Of a stretch of DNA of 64,000 nucleotides, positions 23,051-33,306 are shown one piece after another. Source of the stretch: Prorocentrum cordatum (lineage: Eukaryota; Sar; Dinophyceae; Prorocentrales; Prorocentraceae); assembly GCA_963575745.1 (NCBI GenBank), contig CAUYUJ010015505.1, positions 425,285 to 489,284 of the forward strand, written 5' to 3'. The first letter of the stretch is position 1. Each line of letters begins with the position of its first letter. The position numbers were made by a program, and so were the translations under genes. The notes under the pieces were generated by a model that searched no databases, was not told the origin of the DNA, and worked only from the letters and a program-made list of their open reading frames with translations.

Positions 23051-25194
23051 ACCGCGGGACGGGAGAAGTCGTGCTGTTCGCCTTGCCCCTGCCTTGGCCG
23101 ACACATCATCGCCCTCTTGCAGCTTCACCTCGCCTGAACGCGCGACCCGCACTGACACCGACACCGATTTCCCAGCTAGGGTCGCGTCGCCCTCATCCCG
23201 ACACTTCCGACCTGAGGCGTGGCTGGCAATCAACACATCGGCATAAAACAAGTAACGACTGTAACACGCTGCCGAGCCATGAACCGCAGGCACGGGGCAG
23301 ATGCTCGGGCCCCATCGAAACAATTGGCTGGGCAATAGCCCAGCTCGGTGAGGGGAGAGGAAGCGAATAATGACGGAGTGGATGTGTGTTAAGGAGGACA
23401 AGGCGGTAGGAAGCAGCAGGAAGACGAGTGCAATGGACGAGGTGAAGAGGTGAGGGGGAGGGCGAGGATGAGGAGAAACCGCTGTACGCGGAGGAGGACC
23501 AGGACAAGACAGAAGGTGAAAGGGGGAGAGGAGGGAAAGGCAATCGAGGTGGAGTAGATGAGTGGGATCAGGAAGGGTAGGAGCGGGACCAGTAGAGGGA
23601 GGGGGAAGGATGATGATGATGATGATGATGAGGAGGAGGAGGAGGAGGAGGAGGAGGAGGAGGAAGACAAACCCCGACACCCGACGCCACAGATCTTTAA
23701 ATACGTGGGGCCTCGGAGCTGTCGACCCTCATTATTTAAAGTGATCTCTTGCTGAAAACCGTGGGCCCCAGGTCCTGGGAAGAAGTACCTGCGGGCCCAG
23801 CAGCGTACACAAACTTTGCAATCCTGGCGTGTGGCCAGGACGCTCGAGCTCTGTGCTCTATGGTCCTTAGTAAGTCGGGTCGGAGGGGGCCGATCGGGAT
23901 GATCCTGGCGTCCCCGAAGGCTCTCGAAGAGGCGCAGCTGCTGGAAAACAACCCAGGGCCCGATATCACTGAAGAGCCACAACAAAATATCAGGCGACAT
24001 CCGAAGGCTTCCACCCCAGCCGCTCCACCCGCCAGAAGAGCGGTCCTCGGAATCCTCGTCCGAGCTGGTCTCTCCGCCTCGGCTGTGGGACATTCCCCTC
24101 CTCCAGTTGGCCCAGGCCCGGCACTCGATGGTGGCATCGCGATCGCAGTCGGGCACGGAGACCGGCGGGAGGATGAGGAGGAGAGCGGGAGGAACATGGA
24201 TGAGAAAGAGAAGCGAGGTCTGCGCTCCCCCGAAGGATGCCATACGTCCAGCAGTTGGAGAAGGCCCGCGTGACCATCGCACTCCCAGCTGTCAGAGCGA
24301 GGACACCGAAACCCTATAGAGCGCACTGCACCAGGACCATCGACTTCCGTCATGTACGCGGGTGCACGCCTCGTTCGGAGCGGCTCCCCACTCCTCGCGC
24401 ACCTCCTCCGAGCAGAGATCTCTCTTCTGCGCTGGGCAGTGTGCTGCAAGCCGCCGAGGCTGCAGCAGCGCATGCGGTGCACGCTGAGGGCAGCCGCTCT
24501 CCCCGAGGCGCTCCGACTCCAAGGCGCCGCGCGCCCGCTTTCAGAAGCCGCGCGCCCGCCGACCAGCCTTCTCGAGCCGTGCAGGGCAGACCGAGCACCT
24601 CCAGCGGCCGTTGGCCACCTCGTGAAGGTCGTGCTGGAGAGGGCGTGGCTTCACTCGCCCCGCATCGTGTGAGCGAGCCCGGCGGCAGGTGGGCCCACTC
24701 CGCCCTTGGGAGCGGCCCCAGCTGACGGCATGCGCCCAGAGTCCCGCAGTCCACTGACGCCATCCGCGCAGACACACTCGAGCAGGAGCACAGCCTGGGC
24801 GCTCCTGGGAGGCATGCTAAGAGTGCTCATTTGGGCGCCTCGTCGGGATACCCTGGGAATTCGGATCGGGGCTCGAGGCGCGTAAATAGCGTTGGTTGCG
24901 CGGCCCCGCAGCCTCGAACCCTGGTGAATTACAGTGGGATCCCGCTCCCGGGGCCACCGTCCTTCATGAATCATTGCAAGCTCGCGCAACCAGCCAGCCA
25001 GCAGCTGCCAGACTCAAATGTCAATTACCAATCTAGACAACAAGACAATCGGCGAAATTGCCAGCCCGACAAGCGACAAGACAACCAGCCAACCTACCAA
25101 CCAAGCGTCGCCGTGCAAGCCAGCAATTTGAGGGGGGTATGCGGCGGTTGACCAATCCCTTCAAATAAACATGAAGAGAAAGAGAAAGGGAAGG
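23051..25194. other. No gene recognised; GAT/GAG tract
   Basis: A GATGATGAGGAGG tract lies at about 23608-23670. Long frames from 23750 to 24480 exist on both strands but neither has a start codon in context, known motif or consistent composition. Nothing else is recognisable. Confidence 0.45.
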
Positions 25195-25200
25195 CCATCC

Positions 25201-25233
<33 letters not shown>

Positions 25234-25269
25234 CACAGCTCAGAGATGCGAATATAACGAGAGAGAGAG

Positions 25270-25305
<36 letters not shown>

Positions 25306-25340
25306 GGAGAACGGGAGAGAGAAAAACCACGCAAGAAAGG
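25195..25340. repeat. TA and GA microsatellites
   Basis: A TA run (about 25203-25229) is followed by a GAGA-rich tract (25258-25325). No gene. Confidence 0.9.
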
Positions 25341-25439
25341 GGGGGGAACGAAGAGAGGGACAGAGGAAAAGAGCGAGAGCTAGATATGTATGGATTCCCT
25401 TGACAATGTTTGCACTTAGAGACTCTTACTTTTGGTTTG

Positions 25440-25880
25440 AGGAACTGGGCCAGGCTGTCGGTCTGGCGCTATGTTCGTCGTCGCCACCGCGTCGCCGCCC
25501 ATCGTCTGGGCCTGTGCGTGTGTCTGGCGGCTATGGTATGGCCGTCGCCGCCCCGTCGCCGCCTCGACGCCGTCCGTCGCCGCCGTTAGATTGCATGGCA
25601 TAGATTGCTTCGCGTTGTTTTGCATTATTTTGAGTTGCTGTGCGTTGCATTGCATTGTTTTGCGATGCGTTGCTTTGCGCCACACATATTGCACAACAAC
25701 ATGCACTGCCGATCTTGCACAGCCTCTATGGTACAACATAGGCTGCACCCCATGTATTGCACAACGCATGTTGCATCACATCGGTTGCTTCACAACAACT
25801 GCATCATGTGGGCCACACCGCATGTACGGCACTGAATTGATTACACACCATATATCGCGCAACGCAGGTTCTCCGCTGAG
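25440..25880. repeat. Inverted copy of the 22-kb repeats plus ~20-bp TTGCAC array
   Basis: The first part (25445-25680) is the complement of the 64-bp repeat and the GCAAT repeat at 21955-22515. The second part (25690-25880) is a ~20-base array of words like TTGCACAACGCATGTTGC. The long Ala/Pro-rich minus-strand frames are repeat artefacts. Confidence 0.7.
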
Positions 25881-26508
25881 AAACTGTAATCTTCCTCCAC
25901 CGCCCCCCCGCTGTTCACCCCAAGGATATCGCAATGTACATATGGTTCTGCCACACTGATCATTCCAAAAAGGATTTCGTACCATCCCAAGGAGTGTCAT
26001 TATCGACCCCCCTCATCCCTGTCAAATCTGCCGACCCCTTTATGGGGCCACCAGGCTGTAGGCCGAAGTGTGCTGATCCCTGCACTAGTTGCAGTTTGAA
26101 GTATCCAATGTTGCAGTCCTGCTTGCTGCTTCCTAGTGAAAATTGTTTAAGCGCGGGGGAAAGAACTAATTATCGCAACCCGCCCATGAAAAGGAACCGG
26201 CCGTCCGGGATCAGAGGCCCGGTAAAACCCTTGCCGACGGCGCCATCCCGCCAGTCAGGCGCCAGAGCACGCTTCGGCGCGCACCGCTTCTTCCTCCAAT
26301 TTTGACCAGGTTGCTAAAATCAATGAGGGCATCGAGATCAGTCTTCGACAGTTCCTGAGTTCCTGTACGTAATCGACGGTCTTGCTTTCGCTGGTTCTTT
26401 CAGATTTGAGCGCCAAAATCAACTGCGCTTGGTGTGAGGACTAGCCAGAACCATCCAGACCGTTGAAATCGTCCCAACCATCAGGCCGAACGCCACGCTC
26501 TGAAACGT

Positions 26509-26796
26509 TCAGGTTCTGTGTTCCCACACCTCTGCAACAGAGAACAAATCGAAGAAGACAAACGAAGCCACAGCGGCGTGGTTCAAGCCCTTGTTGTCCA
26601 GGTTGTTCGCGGTCAGCACCCTGAGCACAGCAATGGTGATAGCCCACCAGCCCATGCAGCGGAAGAACAGCGGGGAACCAAGCTCCAGAGCCTGGGGAAA
26701 GACGTGCTCGAGCGCTTGCGGGTAGAGCAAGCCCGCAAGGCCGCCTACAGAGTTGTACAGAGCGACGAAGTGCAACCAACCTTGCAATACTCGCAT
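26509..26796 (-). CDS. Putative small membrane protein (95 aa)
   Basis: Read from the ATG at 26796 (the triplet before it in frame is not ATG) to a TGA at 26509. The sequence has three likely membrane helices: around HFVALYNSVGGLAGLLYP, then FFRCMGWWAITIAVLRVL, then HAAVASFVFFDLFSVAEV, and ends VWEHRT. The composition is clearly membrane-protein-like, unlike the surrounding repeat frames. The arrangement of an Arg before a Gly-Trp-Trp helix recalls small four-helix ER proteins such as the Erg28 family, but the match is weak and I do not assign it. No introns or partners are visible. It could be a single-exon gene, a retrocopy or one exon of a longer gene. Confidence 0.45.
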   Translation of the reverse strand: MRVLQGWLHFVALYNSVGGLAGLLYPQALEHVFPQALELGSPLFFRCMGWWAITIAVLRVLTANNLDNKGLNHAAVASFVFFDLFSVAEVWEHRT

Positions 26797-27150
26797 CGCC
26801 AAGAAGCGGCGTCCGAAAGGCGATGCGCGCGCAGCGGCGCCTCTGCCGATGCAGTCAGGTGGGTAAAACTACTGTGAGTCTCACTGGCGGTCTTGAGCCA
26901 AGGCTTGAGATGCCTTGAGCCCGCATGGCTAATGGTATCCATTGGCTGCGCCATGAGTTGCGCCATTAGTTGCGCAGCCAGCTGCCGAAAAACAACAACG
27001 GCCTGCGCTGGGTTTCGCCCACGGTTGTGCACTCCGCGGCCGACAGCAACAAAAACAGCATGCCGTAGGTTGGGCCATGCACTCGGGGGCCAACCGTAAA
27101 AAGGATCTGGCATTGATCGCGCAAGCGGTTACGAACTCGGCGACCGAACA

Positions 27151-27742
27151 CCCAGACCCCCGACGTCATGATCTTTTCATGACCCGACCCCCAGAGGTCC
27201 GGACCCCTTCCCCGGGACCAACTTTTCATCATGAGTCGTTTTTTGACGGTCCCGAGGCCCAGTAAGGGACCCCAGGGGCCGAGAATTGCAAAAAACCTCC
27301 CGTCGCGCTTTTTTTTCACAACGCGAGGGGGTTCTGGGACACACCACTGGCTGCGATTGGCTACGCCATAGACTGCGCAGACTCCGCGACAGAGCACAAA
27401 AAAGCAGCTTGCGATTTTGCTTGGTGGCGGCGTAGACTCTGCGCACTCGGCGGCCGAGAGCGTGAAACCTGGCCTGCCTACGGGTTGCGCACTGGGTTTT
27501 GTGCACTCGACGGCCGACAATGAAATGGCCGCCTCACGAGTGCGGCCAGGCACCTACCCAAACCCCCTCGAGTCACGAAAAAATCTCGATGGAAGGTTTT
27601 TCGCTATTTTCGGCCTCTGGGGGCCCTCACCGGGCCTCGCGACCGTCAAAAAACGACTCACGATGAGAAACCGATCCCAGGGAATGGGTCCGGACCTCTG
27701 GGGGGCGCATCATGTAACAAATCATGACGTCGGGGGTCTGGG
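27151..27742. mobile_element. 592-bp foldback built from the dispersed ~185-bp repeat
   Basis: The left arm 27151-27340 and the right arm 27555-27742 are inverted copies of each other and of the single copy at 7540-7719. The arms start CCCAGACCCCCGACGTCATG and end near the CTCGAGGGGGT word. The 214-base spacer carries GTGCACTCGGCGGCCGACA-type words, which also occur just left of the element (27026). No coding region. It may be a non-autonomous foldback transposon. Confidence 0.75.
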
Positions 27743-29056
27743 CAGATGCCTTTCGAATCATTCTCACCTCGCGAACAACAAGCTCGAGCCGCCAACAACG
27801 AGAGGAGGAGCGAGGCATGCGAGGGAAGAGACGGAGTGATATGACCACGGAGTCGAAGACGAAGAAGAGGACGAGGAGGAACATGATGAGAGGCAGCAGT
27901 GGAAGCGGCGAGATCAGCGGACGAAAGACACGATGATGATGATGAGGAGGAGGAGGAGGAGGAAGCGGGGGGTGGAGGGTATGAAAATGAGGAGAAAGAA
28001 CATGAGAGATATACATAGGACCTTCCATAACCATACCGAACCGCCAAATGACCCCAGGAGAGTCCTACGTAGAATTGCCTAGACATGTGATGTTGCATGC
28101 ACGATTTTCATGTCACATGGCGGTCAAACAACAATGATTGTGAACGAGCCGGCTGGGCTGGTTTTGCCTGCTGGTCTGCTTGGGCTGCATTGGGGGGTGA
28201 CTTTGGCAGGCTTCCAAGACCACCTGAATTGGGGCTGGGATGGTCTTGGCTGGCTGGGTGAGCTGGACTGTCACGTAGGCATGAGACGGTTCGAGGATCA
28301 AGCAAATAAGCAATTGCGTAACGCCTCCAAAACTGAAGCCAAGCTGGCAAACTAGCAAGACGATGCGCGCCAGCCACGAGCGTGTCATTTTCCTGGCAAC
28401 AACGCTGGCAACGCGACGTGTGCCAGAAGCGAGCGGGTATCCATCCACTCGAATTTATAGGAGGTATGCGCAAGGGACGCAGGAGGGACACCGGGCAAGG
28501 GCGACAGCAAAGGGCACTACTACAAAAATAGCTTACGTAGGCAGGGGGAGACCGTTTGGCATATCCCAGACCACTACCCCCGCTGCATCCTGCTTCTCTT
28601 TTGAAGGACGAGGATGGGGAACGGAGGTGGCCTGTGGTAGTCGAGCAGTGCGTGCCCGAGGCTTCGGACTCGCTGCTGCGCGTCGGGGCTCCAGCCTGTC
28701 AGAGCCTCGAATCTGAAGAGTATTCTGACAGGCAGGCTACTCGCTCCTTCTCATCATTCGCGGATCCACCGACCGCTCGTACAGTCGTACCGATCGAATG
28801 GAAACACATCCGTGGAGAACAGGTGAACCCTTCGAGGTGGGGTAATCGAATGGATCGATGCCGAGCGACCGCACGCATCGTCGAATCGACCGCACGGTGG
28901 GCAGCCCCGTGGCGGACCCCATAGAGCCCCGAGATGCCCCTAGAGGCAGCTTGCAAGTACCCAGAGAGGTCTCTTCTTCCCCCATTCCTCTTCCTTATAA
29001 GCAACTTCTCCCTGTCGCACCCCGAGGCAAGTTTTCAGGGCGGGCCGGGCAACAGT
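27743..29056. other. No gene recognised
   Basis: A GATGATGAGGAGG tract lies at about 27932-27965. The rest is mixed sequence without a convincing protein frame, RNA gene or repeat. Confidence 0.45.
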
Positions 29057-29635
29057 TTCACGGATTGAGGGCGGGGCGTTTTCAAGATGTGGCTCTCGCC
29101 TTAGCGCGGCGCGCACTCGTTTTAACAAGTTGCAAGAGCTTCACGGATTGAGGGCGGGTCGTTTTCAACATGTGGCTCTCGCCTTTCCGCAGCGCACAGT
29201 CGTTTGAAAAGTTGCGAGAGTTTCACGGATTGAGGGCGGGTCGTTTTCAACATGTTGCTCTCGCCTCAGCGCGGCGCACGTTCGTTTGAATCATGTGCAA
29301 GAGCTTCACGGATTGAGGGCTGATCGTCTTCAACATGTGGCTCTCGCCCTAGAGCGGCGCACATTTGTTTCAAACATTTGCAAGAGTTTCACGGGACGGC
29401 GGGTCGTTTTCAAAATGTGGCTCTCGCCTTAGCGCGGCGCGCATTCTTTCTAACAATTTGCAAGAGGTTCACGGATTGAGGGCGGGTCGATTTCAAAATG
29501 AAGCTCTCGCCTTGGCGCGGCGCGCATTCGCTGTAAAAGCTTGCAAGAGCTTCACGGATTGAGGGCGGTTCCTTTTCAAAATGTGGCTCTCGCCTTAGCG
29601 TGGCGCACATTCCTTTGAACAATTGGCAAGGGTGT
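29057..29635. repeat. 83-bp tandem array, seven units
   Basis: Units start at TTCACGGATTGAGGGCGGGT and include TTTTCAAAATGTGGCTCTCG, then CCTTAGCGCGGCGCGCATTC. Starts are at 29057, 29140, 29222, 29305, 29388, 29468 and 29551, so spacing is 80-83. Copies differ by a few bases each. Confidence 0.95.
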
Positions 29636-29636
29636 C

Positions 29637-29900
29637 ATGGATTTCCATGATCAGCGTGCCAGAATATGTTTTGAATGGATTCCGGATTACGCGGGTGCAT
29701 CCGTTATGTTGATTCGCTGTGTTGAAGTCCCAAGAATGACCTTCCGGCACGATTCAGGACTGTCAGGACGCAAATATCAGGTTGATCCGTGGCGTTGGAA
29801 TCCCGAGAACAATGTTTTGGCATGCTTCAGGGTATTCAAACGATTGTCTTCCAAAGAGGCAGTTCCTTCAATGGAAAAGAACCGTCGTAGGAGCCTGTGA
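29637..29900 (+). CDS. Small ORF after the 83-bp array (87 aa)
   Basis: An ATG at 29637 directly follows the last partial 83-bp unit and opens a frame to a TGA at 29898-29900. The product has mixed, protein-like composition (DQRARICFEWIPDYAG, then VDPWRWNPENNVLACFRV) and a basic end (MEKNRRRSL). The base composition is less GC-rich than the array. I recognise no family. It may be a real short gene, an exon or chance. Confidence 0.25.
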   Translation: MDFHDQRARICFEWIPDYAGASVMLIRCVEVPRMTFRHDSGLSGRKYQVDPWRWNPENNVLACFRVFKRLSSKEAVPSMEKNRRRSL

Positions 29901-30239
29901 AGAGGGAGCTTGGCGAGAGGGCTTGTTCCAACATCGTTGATGACTCTTGGGTCTACACTGTTCCTCCTCCTTCTCCTCCTCCCCCCAGTTTCTAGAAGGC
30001 CCGAATGAACGACCCTAGAGACTCTCTGGACGCTCCTTGGAGCCTCTCGAAGGCTCCCGTGGAAGGCCCCCCTCGGAACCCCCGAAGCCCATGAAGCCAG
30101 TGGAGACGCACTGGCATCCAACGGCCCCTTCGCAAGCGCCATTGGCAAGACTCGGAGTTCTTCGAAGGCGCCCTGGAAGCATCCGGAAGTTCCTGAAGAA
30201 ACTTATGGCCCCGGTGGGCCCCGGAGGCCCAAGGATTTA

Positions 30240-30345
30240 CTCTACTGTGGTGAACCTGGGGGTTGGGTTGGGTTGTAAGGTACTTGCAATGTAGTTGTAA
30301 GGTAGCTGTAAGGTAGCTGCAACATAGTTGCAAGTCGGTTAAGCG
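30240..30345. repeat. Left terminal inverted repeat and subterminal repeats
   Basis: The terminal repeat is CTCTACTGTGGTGAAC followed by CTGGG and GGTTG repeated three times. Then come TTGTAAGGTA, AGTTGTAAGGTAGCTG and ATAGTTGCAAG, short related words that would suit repeated transposase binding. More such words continue to about 30450. Confidence 0.8.
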
Positions 30346-30875
30346 TTTGCAAGATCAGATATCTTACGTAGCTGCATTAGCAAGTCGCATAACATTTGCA
30401 TCAGTTGGCCAGCACTTGTCTTATCTTATCTTGACTTAGGCCGAGTTGCAACTTGACGCAGCGACATTTTGTTGATGGTTGAAGAGGGATTTGCACAATG
30501 TTAAAGTCAGAATGCCACTTCACATTTTTGTATGCGGGTGGGGCCCGCATTGCTCCTTTTTGATTTTCAAACGTTGCCCACGGGGCAATTATGAATTGAA
30601 TATTTCAAATGCGTGAAGACGCATCAGTCGCTGGATTCTGTGCCAAGTGGCAATTGCACGCTCGACGAGCGACTCCGCGATTAAGTTTGGTCCGCGTTTG
30701 CAGCAACTGCATTCTCCACTATGCGTCGCAATTCGTTTTTTTCATGCATCATGCATGCATTCGGTACAACGCGTGGCATTATTTCAAGTGAGACCACATT
30801 ATATATCAAAAAAAGATTGCTGTCGCAGCATTGGGACTTGCAGTGGCGATGTGTAGGCGTGTCAGGCTCGAGCTC

Positions 30876-30892
30876 GCCTCTCTCTTCTGCAG
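30876..30892 (+). promoter_or_regulatory. Candidate splice or trans-splice acceptor
   Basis: A pyrimidine tract ending in CAG (GCCTCTCTCTTCTGCAG) lies 23 bases before the ATG at 30916. Dinoflagellate mRNAs are generally trans-spliced to a leader at such sites. It could equally be an ordinary intron acceptor. Confidence 0.4.
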
Positions 30893-30915
30893 CTGCTGCA
30901 TTTCCAGTGCGCACG

Positions 30916-31746
30916 ATGCAGAATTTCTATCCGCGGGAGCTGGTGGATTTCATTAGCGGGCGCATCGAGATGCATCGCGATGGCAAGCTTGCCCCGATCA
31001 CAGCTTGGAAGGATTGCGTCGACCGCCTTTTGAAGGATAAGGTCGCCAAGCAGATCGTCGCCGAGGCTGGCGAATTCATGATCCATCCCTCGAATCGTTC
31101 TGGTCTTGGCGTGAACGCCTACAACGTCCACAGGGTTGGCGCCATGCTCAGCAAGATCGGCGTTGACCCTGCAGAGCTCGAGAAGGCTGTTGCGTTCGAG
31201 CGCATGCCCACGGATCCGATGAGGTCGTCCCAAGTTGCATTCAATCAAAAAATGATCTCGTCCAGCAAGGGCATGCTGGCGCCGATGACGGGCGCGGAGA
31301 GGTTCTGCTCGGTGGGGACGGGCCACACCACGCAGTTTTTCAAGGCAGTGAAGGCGGGTTGCTCCACCCCTGAACCGACCCTCGCCGACCCGACTAGTCG
31401 GAAGATGAACGCCGAGACGTTGTCCAAGGACGTGCGTTTCCACGACGCCCTCAAGAAGGGCTGGCGTTGGACCGTCCTGCCGTGGCAGGCAGAAATCACG
31501 TGGCCGCACCTTCCAGATTTGGCACAGCGTGCCCTCAACGCGAGCAACAACGTTGCCAGTTTGATGTCGGAGCTCGAAGTGTGCGTGAGCATTGCAGAAT
31601 TTGCAGAACTGATGCCACCTGGGTCTTCTTTCGGCGACTGCGTTGATGCAGTGAAGATGAACCAGCCTCCGTGCCAGGCAGGCTACTCGGGAATGCATGT
31701 CTTGCAAATGCGCACGGCGCACGCGGGCGCGGCCACGGCGCGTTGA
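30916..31746 (+). CDS. Transposon ORF A, uncharacterised protein (277 aa incl. stop)
   Basis: The ATG at 30916 follows the pyrimidine-rich acceptor and begins MQNFYPRELVDFISGRI. In-frame codons further upstream (to 30721) look non-coding, so this start is preferred. The protein is soluble and helical. Its best-conserved-looking stretch is HDALKKGWRWTVLPWQAE, then ITWPHLPDLAQRALNASN, then a Ser-Glu-Leu-Glu segment. I recognise no catalytic motif. The Trp-rich block resembles hypothetical proteins I recall as repeated in dinoflagellate gene sets, which I cannot check here. The next ORF starts only 105 bases downstream on the same strand, so the two may be co-transcribed or arranged as compact trans-spliced units. 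Confidence 0.65.
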   Translation: MQNFYPRELVDFISGRIEMHRDGKLAPITAWKDCVDRLLKDKVAKQIVAEAGEFMIHPSNRSGLGVNAYNVHRVGAMLSKIGVDPAELEKAVAFERMPTDPMRSSQVAFNQKMISSSKGMLAPMTGAERFCSVGTGHTTQFFKAVKAGCSTPEPTLADPTSRKMNAETLSKDVRFHDALKKGWRWTVLPWQAEITWPHLPDLAQRALNASNNVASLMSELEVCVSIAEFAELMPPGSSFGDCVDAVKMNQPPCQAGYSGMHVLQMRTAHAGAATAR

Positions 31747-31851
31747 AACGCCAGCAACGCGTTGCCGATTGCGTTTATCCGACATGCGTCTTGCATGCAG
31801 TCTGCGCTGTGGCCGCGCGCGCCTGTGCCGCGCAGCATCTGCATGGGGGGG

Positions 31852-33306
31852 ATGAGTGTCCGCCGAGAGGACTACATTGATAAGATTGGCAAGCTCGCAA
31901 CGCACTGCGGCGGGGGATCGGGCGTCCCGTTGGTTAAGTTCATTGATCGGTTTGGCAAGATGTACGGTGCTAACAGGAAGCTCGGGCAGGATTTCGTTAC
32001 GTCAGTTGTCGACGTCCATTTCGGTGATCTCGAGCCGTGCGTATTCATTCGCATCGCAAGCATCCTTGCGAACCTTGCTTCCGATAAGCAGCCGGACGGC
32101 GTGGCGAAGCTACTGGTCCCCAGCGACGTTGAGAGGTTGAAAGGCAAATCCGTCAAGGACAAAGCGACTGCGCTCGACAGGGACCTTTCCAAATGTTATC
32201 GCATCGCAGGCTCCCTGCGCGACAGCGGCCACATCGATCTAGAGCAGCATGACATGCTGGTTGGGAAGTTCTTCACTCGTTCAATGTTGCGCTTAGTCGG
32301 GAAGGGCAAGCAAGGGCCAGAGGGCGTCGTGTATGAGAGCCAGGTTCCGATTATCTCAGACTTCGTACCGGAGGCAGCCAGCATGTCTGGCTGCGGTGTT
32401 GTCATAGACACAGACGGCGAGTGGAAACCTCATGCGCCCCTTGAAGCCAGCGAGCCGCATTCTACAGATGACGGGATGGTCGTGATGACCGAAGAGGACC
32501 TGCGCAACCCAGAGCGCATCTTGGCAACCAAAGGTTTCACTGTTGGGAGCGTCGTGTTTGAGCGCGCCGTGAGCGCGAATGCGGGGCTGTACAAGATAGT
32601 GTCCATCAGTTCAGCCGAAGTAACCATGGGGCAGCTGACTGCATTTACTGAGCCAACGTTTGACGTGAAGGTCGCCCTCGCGCTCTTCTTGAAGGAGTGG
32701 GCGTCGTACAAGGGCAGCGTGCCCTTTGCAGTGCCGACGTCTGCAGTGACGTGCGCTTCGGCGCATCATCTGATGAAGTTGGATGAGGCGCGTTGCACTG
32801 TGTTCAAAGCCCTCGAAGATTTCGAGTTGACTGCCAATGGTGGCACGATGTTGCAATACGGCCTGACCCCCAGCGTCGTCGTCGCTGCCCAGAAGATCGA
32901 GAAGGGCAAGCTCGTCCTTGCCCCGTTCTCTGAGCTGAACAAGATCAAGGCAGAGCCGTCGCAGGGCGCGGTCCAGGTCAAGTGCGGGTCCGCAGTGCTG
33001 TACGTATCGCCCCCGACGAGGGCGACCGATCAGCAGAAGGCCGAATCAGAAGATGTCTTCTTCATTCCTTATTGGTGGGTTCGGGAGACGGACAAAGAGG
33101 ACCTTGCCAACGTGGCCCTCGTTCAACAGAGCACCGTCCATATCAGTTTCAAAGCTTACAAGAATACCAAGACCTTGCAGCAGTTCGACAAATTGCTCGT
33201 TTATAAAACCAAGGCGCACCATGTGCCTTTGCAGTCTGCAAAGAGGGTCAAGCTCTCGGAGGGGGATGCCAAGCCTAAGGGCAAGGCTAGGGACAAGAAG
33301 AGCTAG
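31852..33306 (+). CDS. Transposon ORF B, uncharacterised protein (484 aa)
   Basis: Likely start at the ATG at 31852 (MSVRREDYIDKIGKLATH); in-frame ATGs at 31843 and 31795 are alternatives but the residues they add are low-complexity. The stop is TAG at 33304-33306. The N-terminal 150 residues are helical (GVPLVKFIDRFGKMYG, FGDLEPCVFIRIASILAN). The centre has a beta-rich segment (KGFTVGSVVFERAVSANA). The C-terminus has FFIPYWWVRETDKEDLAN and ends in a basic tail (KLSEGDAKPKGKARDKKS), which would suit a nuclear protein. No known domain is recognised. The frame is intact over 1.45 kb, unlike the transposase, so it may still be under selection or the element is recent. Confidence 0.7.
   Translation: MSVRREDYIDKIGKLATHCGGGSGVPLVKFIDRFGKMYGANRKLGQDFVTSVVDVHFGDLEPCVFIRIASILANLASDKQPDGVAKLLVPSDVERLKGKSVKDKATALDRDLSKCYRIAGSLRDSGHIDLEQHDMLVGKFFTRSMLRLVGKGKQGPEGVVYESQVPIISDFVPEAASMSGCGVVIDTDGEWKPHAPLEASEPHSTDDGMVVMTEEDLRNPERILATKGFTVGSVVFERAVSANAGLYKIVSISSAEVTMGQLTAFTEPTFDVKVALALFLKEWASYKGSVPFAVPTSAVTCASAHHLMKLDEARCTVFKALEDFELTANGGTMLQYGLTPSVVVAAQKIEKGKLVLAPFSELNKIKAEPSQGAVQVKCGSAVLYVSPPTRATDQQKAESEDVFFIPYWWVRETDKEDLANVALVQQSTVHISFKAYKNTKTLQQFDKLLVYKTKAHHVPLQSAKRVKLSEGDAKPKGKARDKKS

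Noticed and set aside
23736-24482. Overlapping long ORFs on both strands (248 aa minus, 174 aa plus)
   Set aside because: Neither has a good start, a motif or consistent composition, and the two compete for the same DNA.
29057-29635. Regular direct repeats that could suggest a CRISPR array
   Set aside because: The 83-base units are repeated whole, with no alternating unique spacers of constant size, no cas genes, and a eukaryotic context. The same holds for the other arrays.
30862-31905. 347-aa minus-strand ORF opposite ORF A
   Set aside because: It mirrors the plus-strand gene, is Arg/His-rich and lacks plausible start context; ORF A has the better composition.
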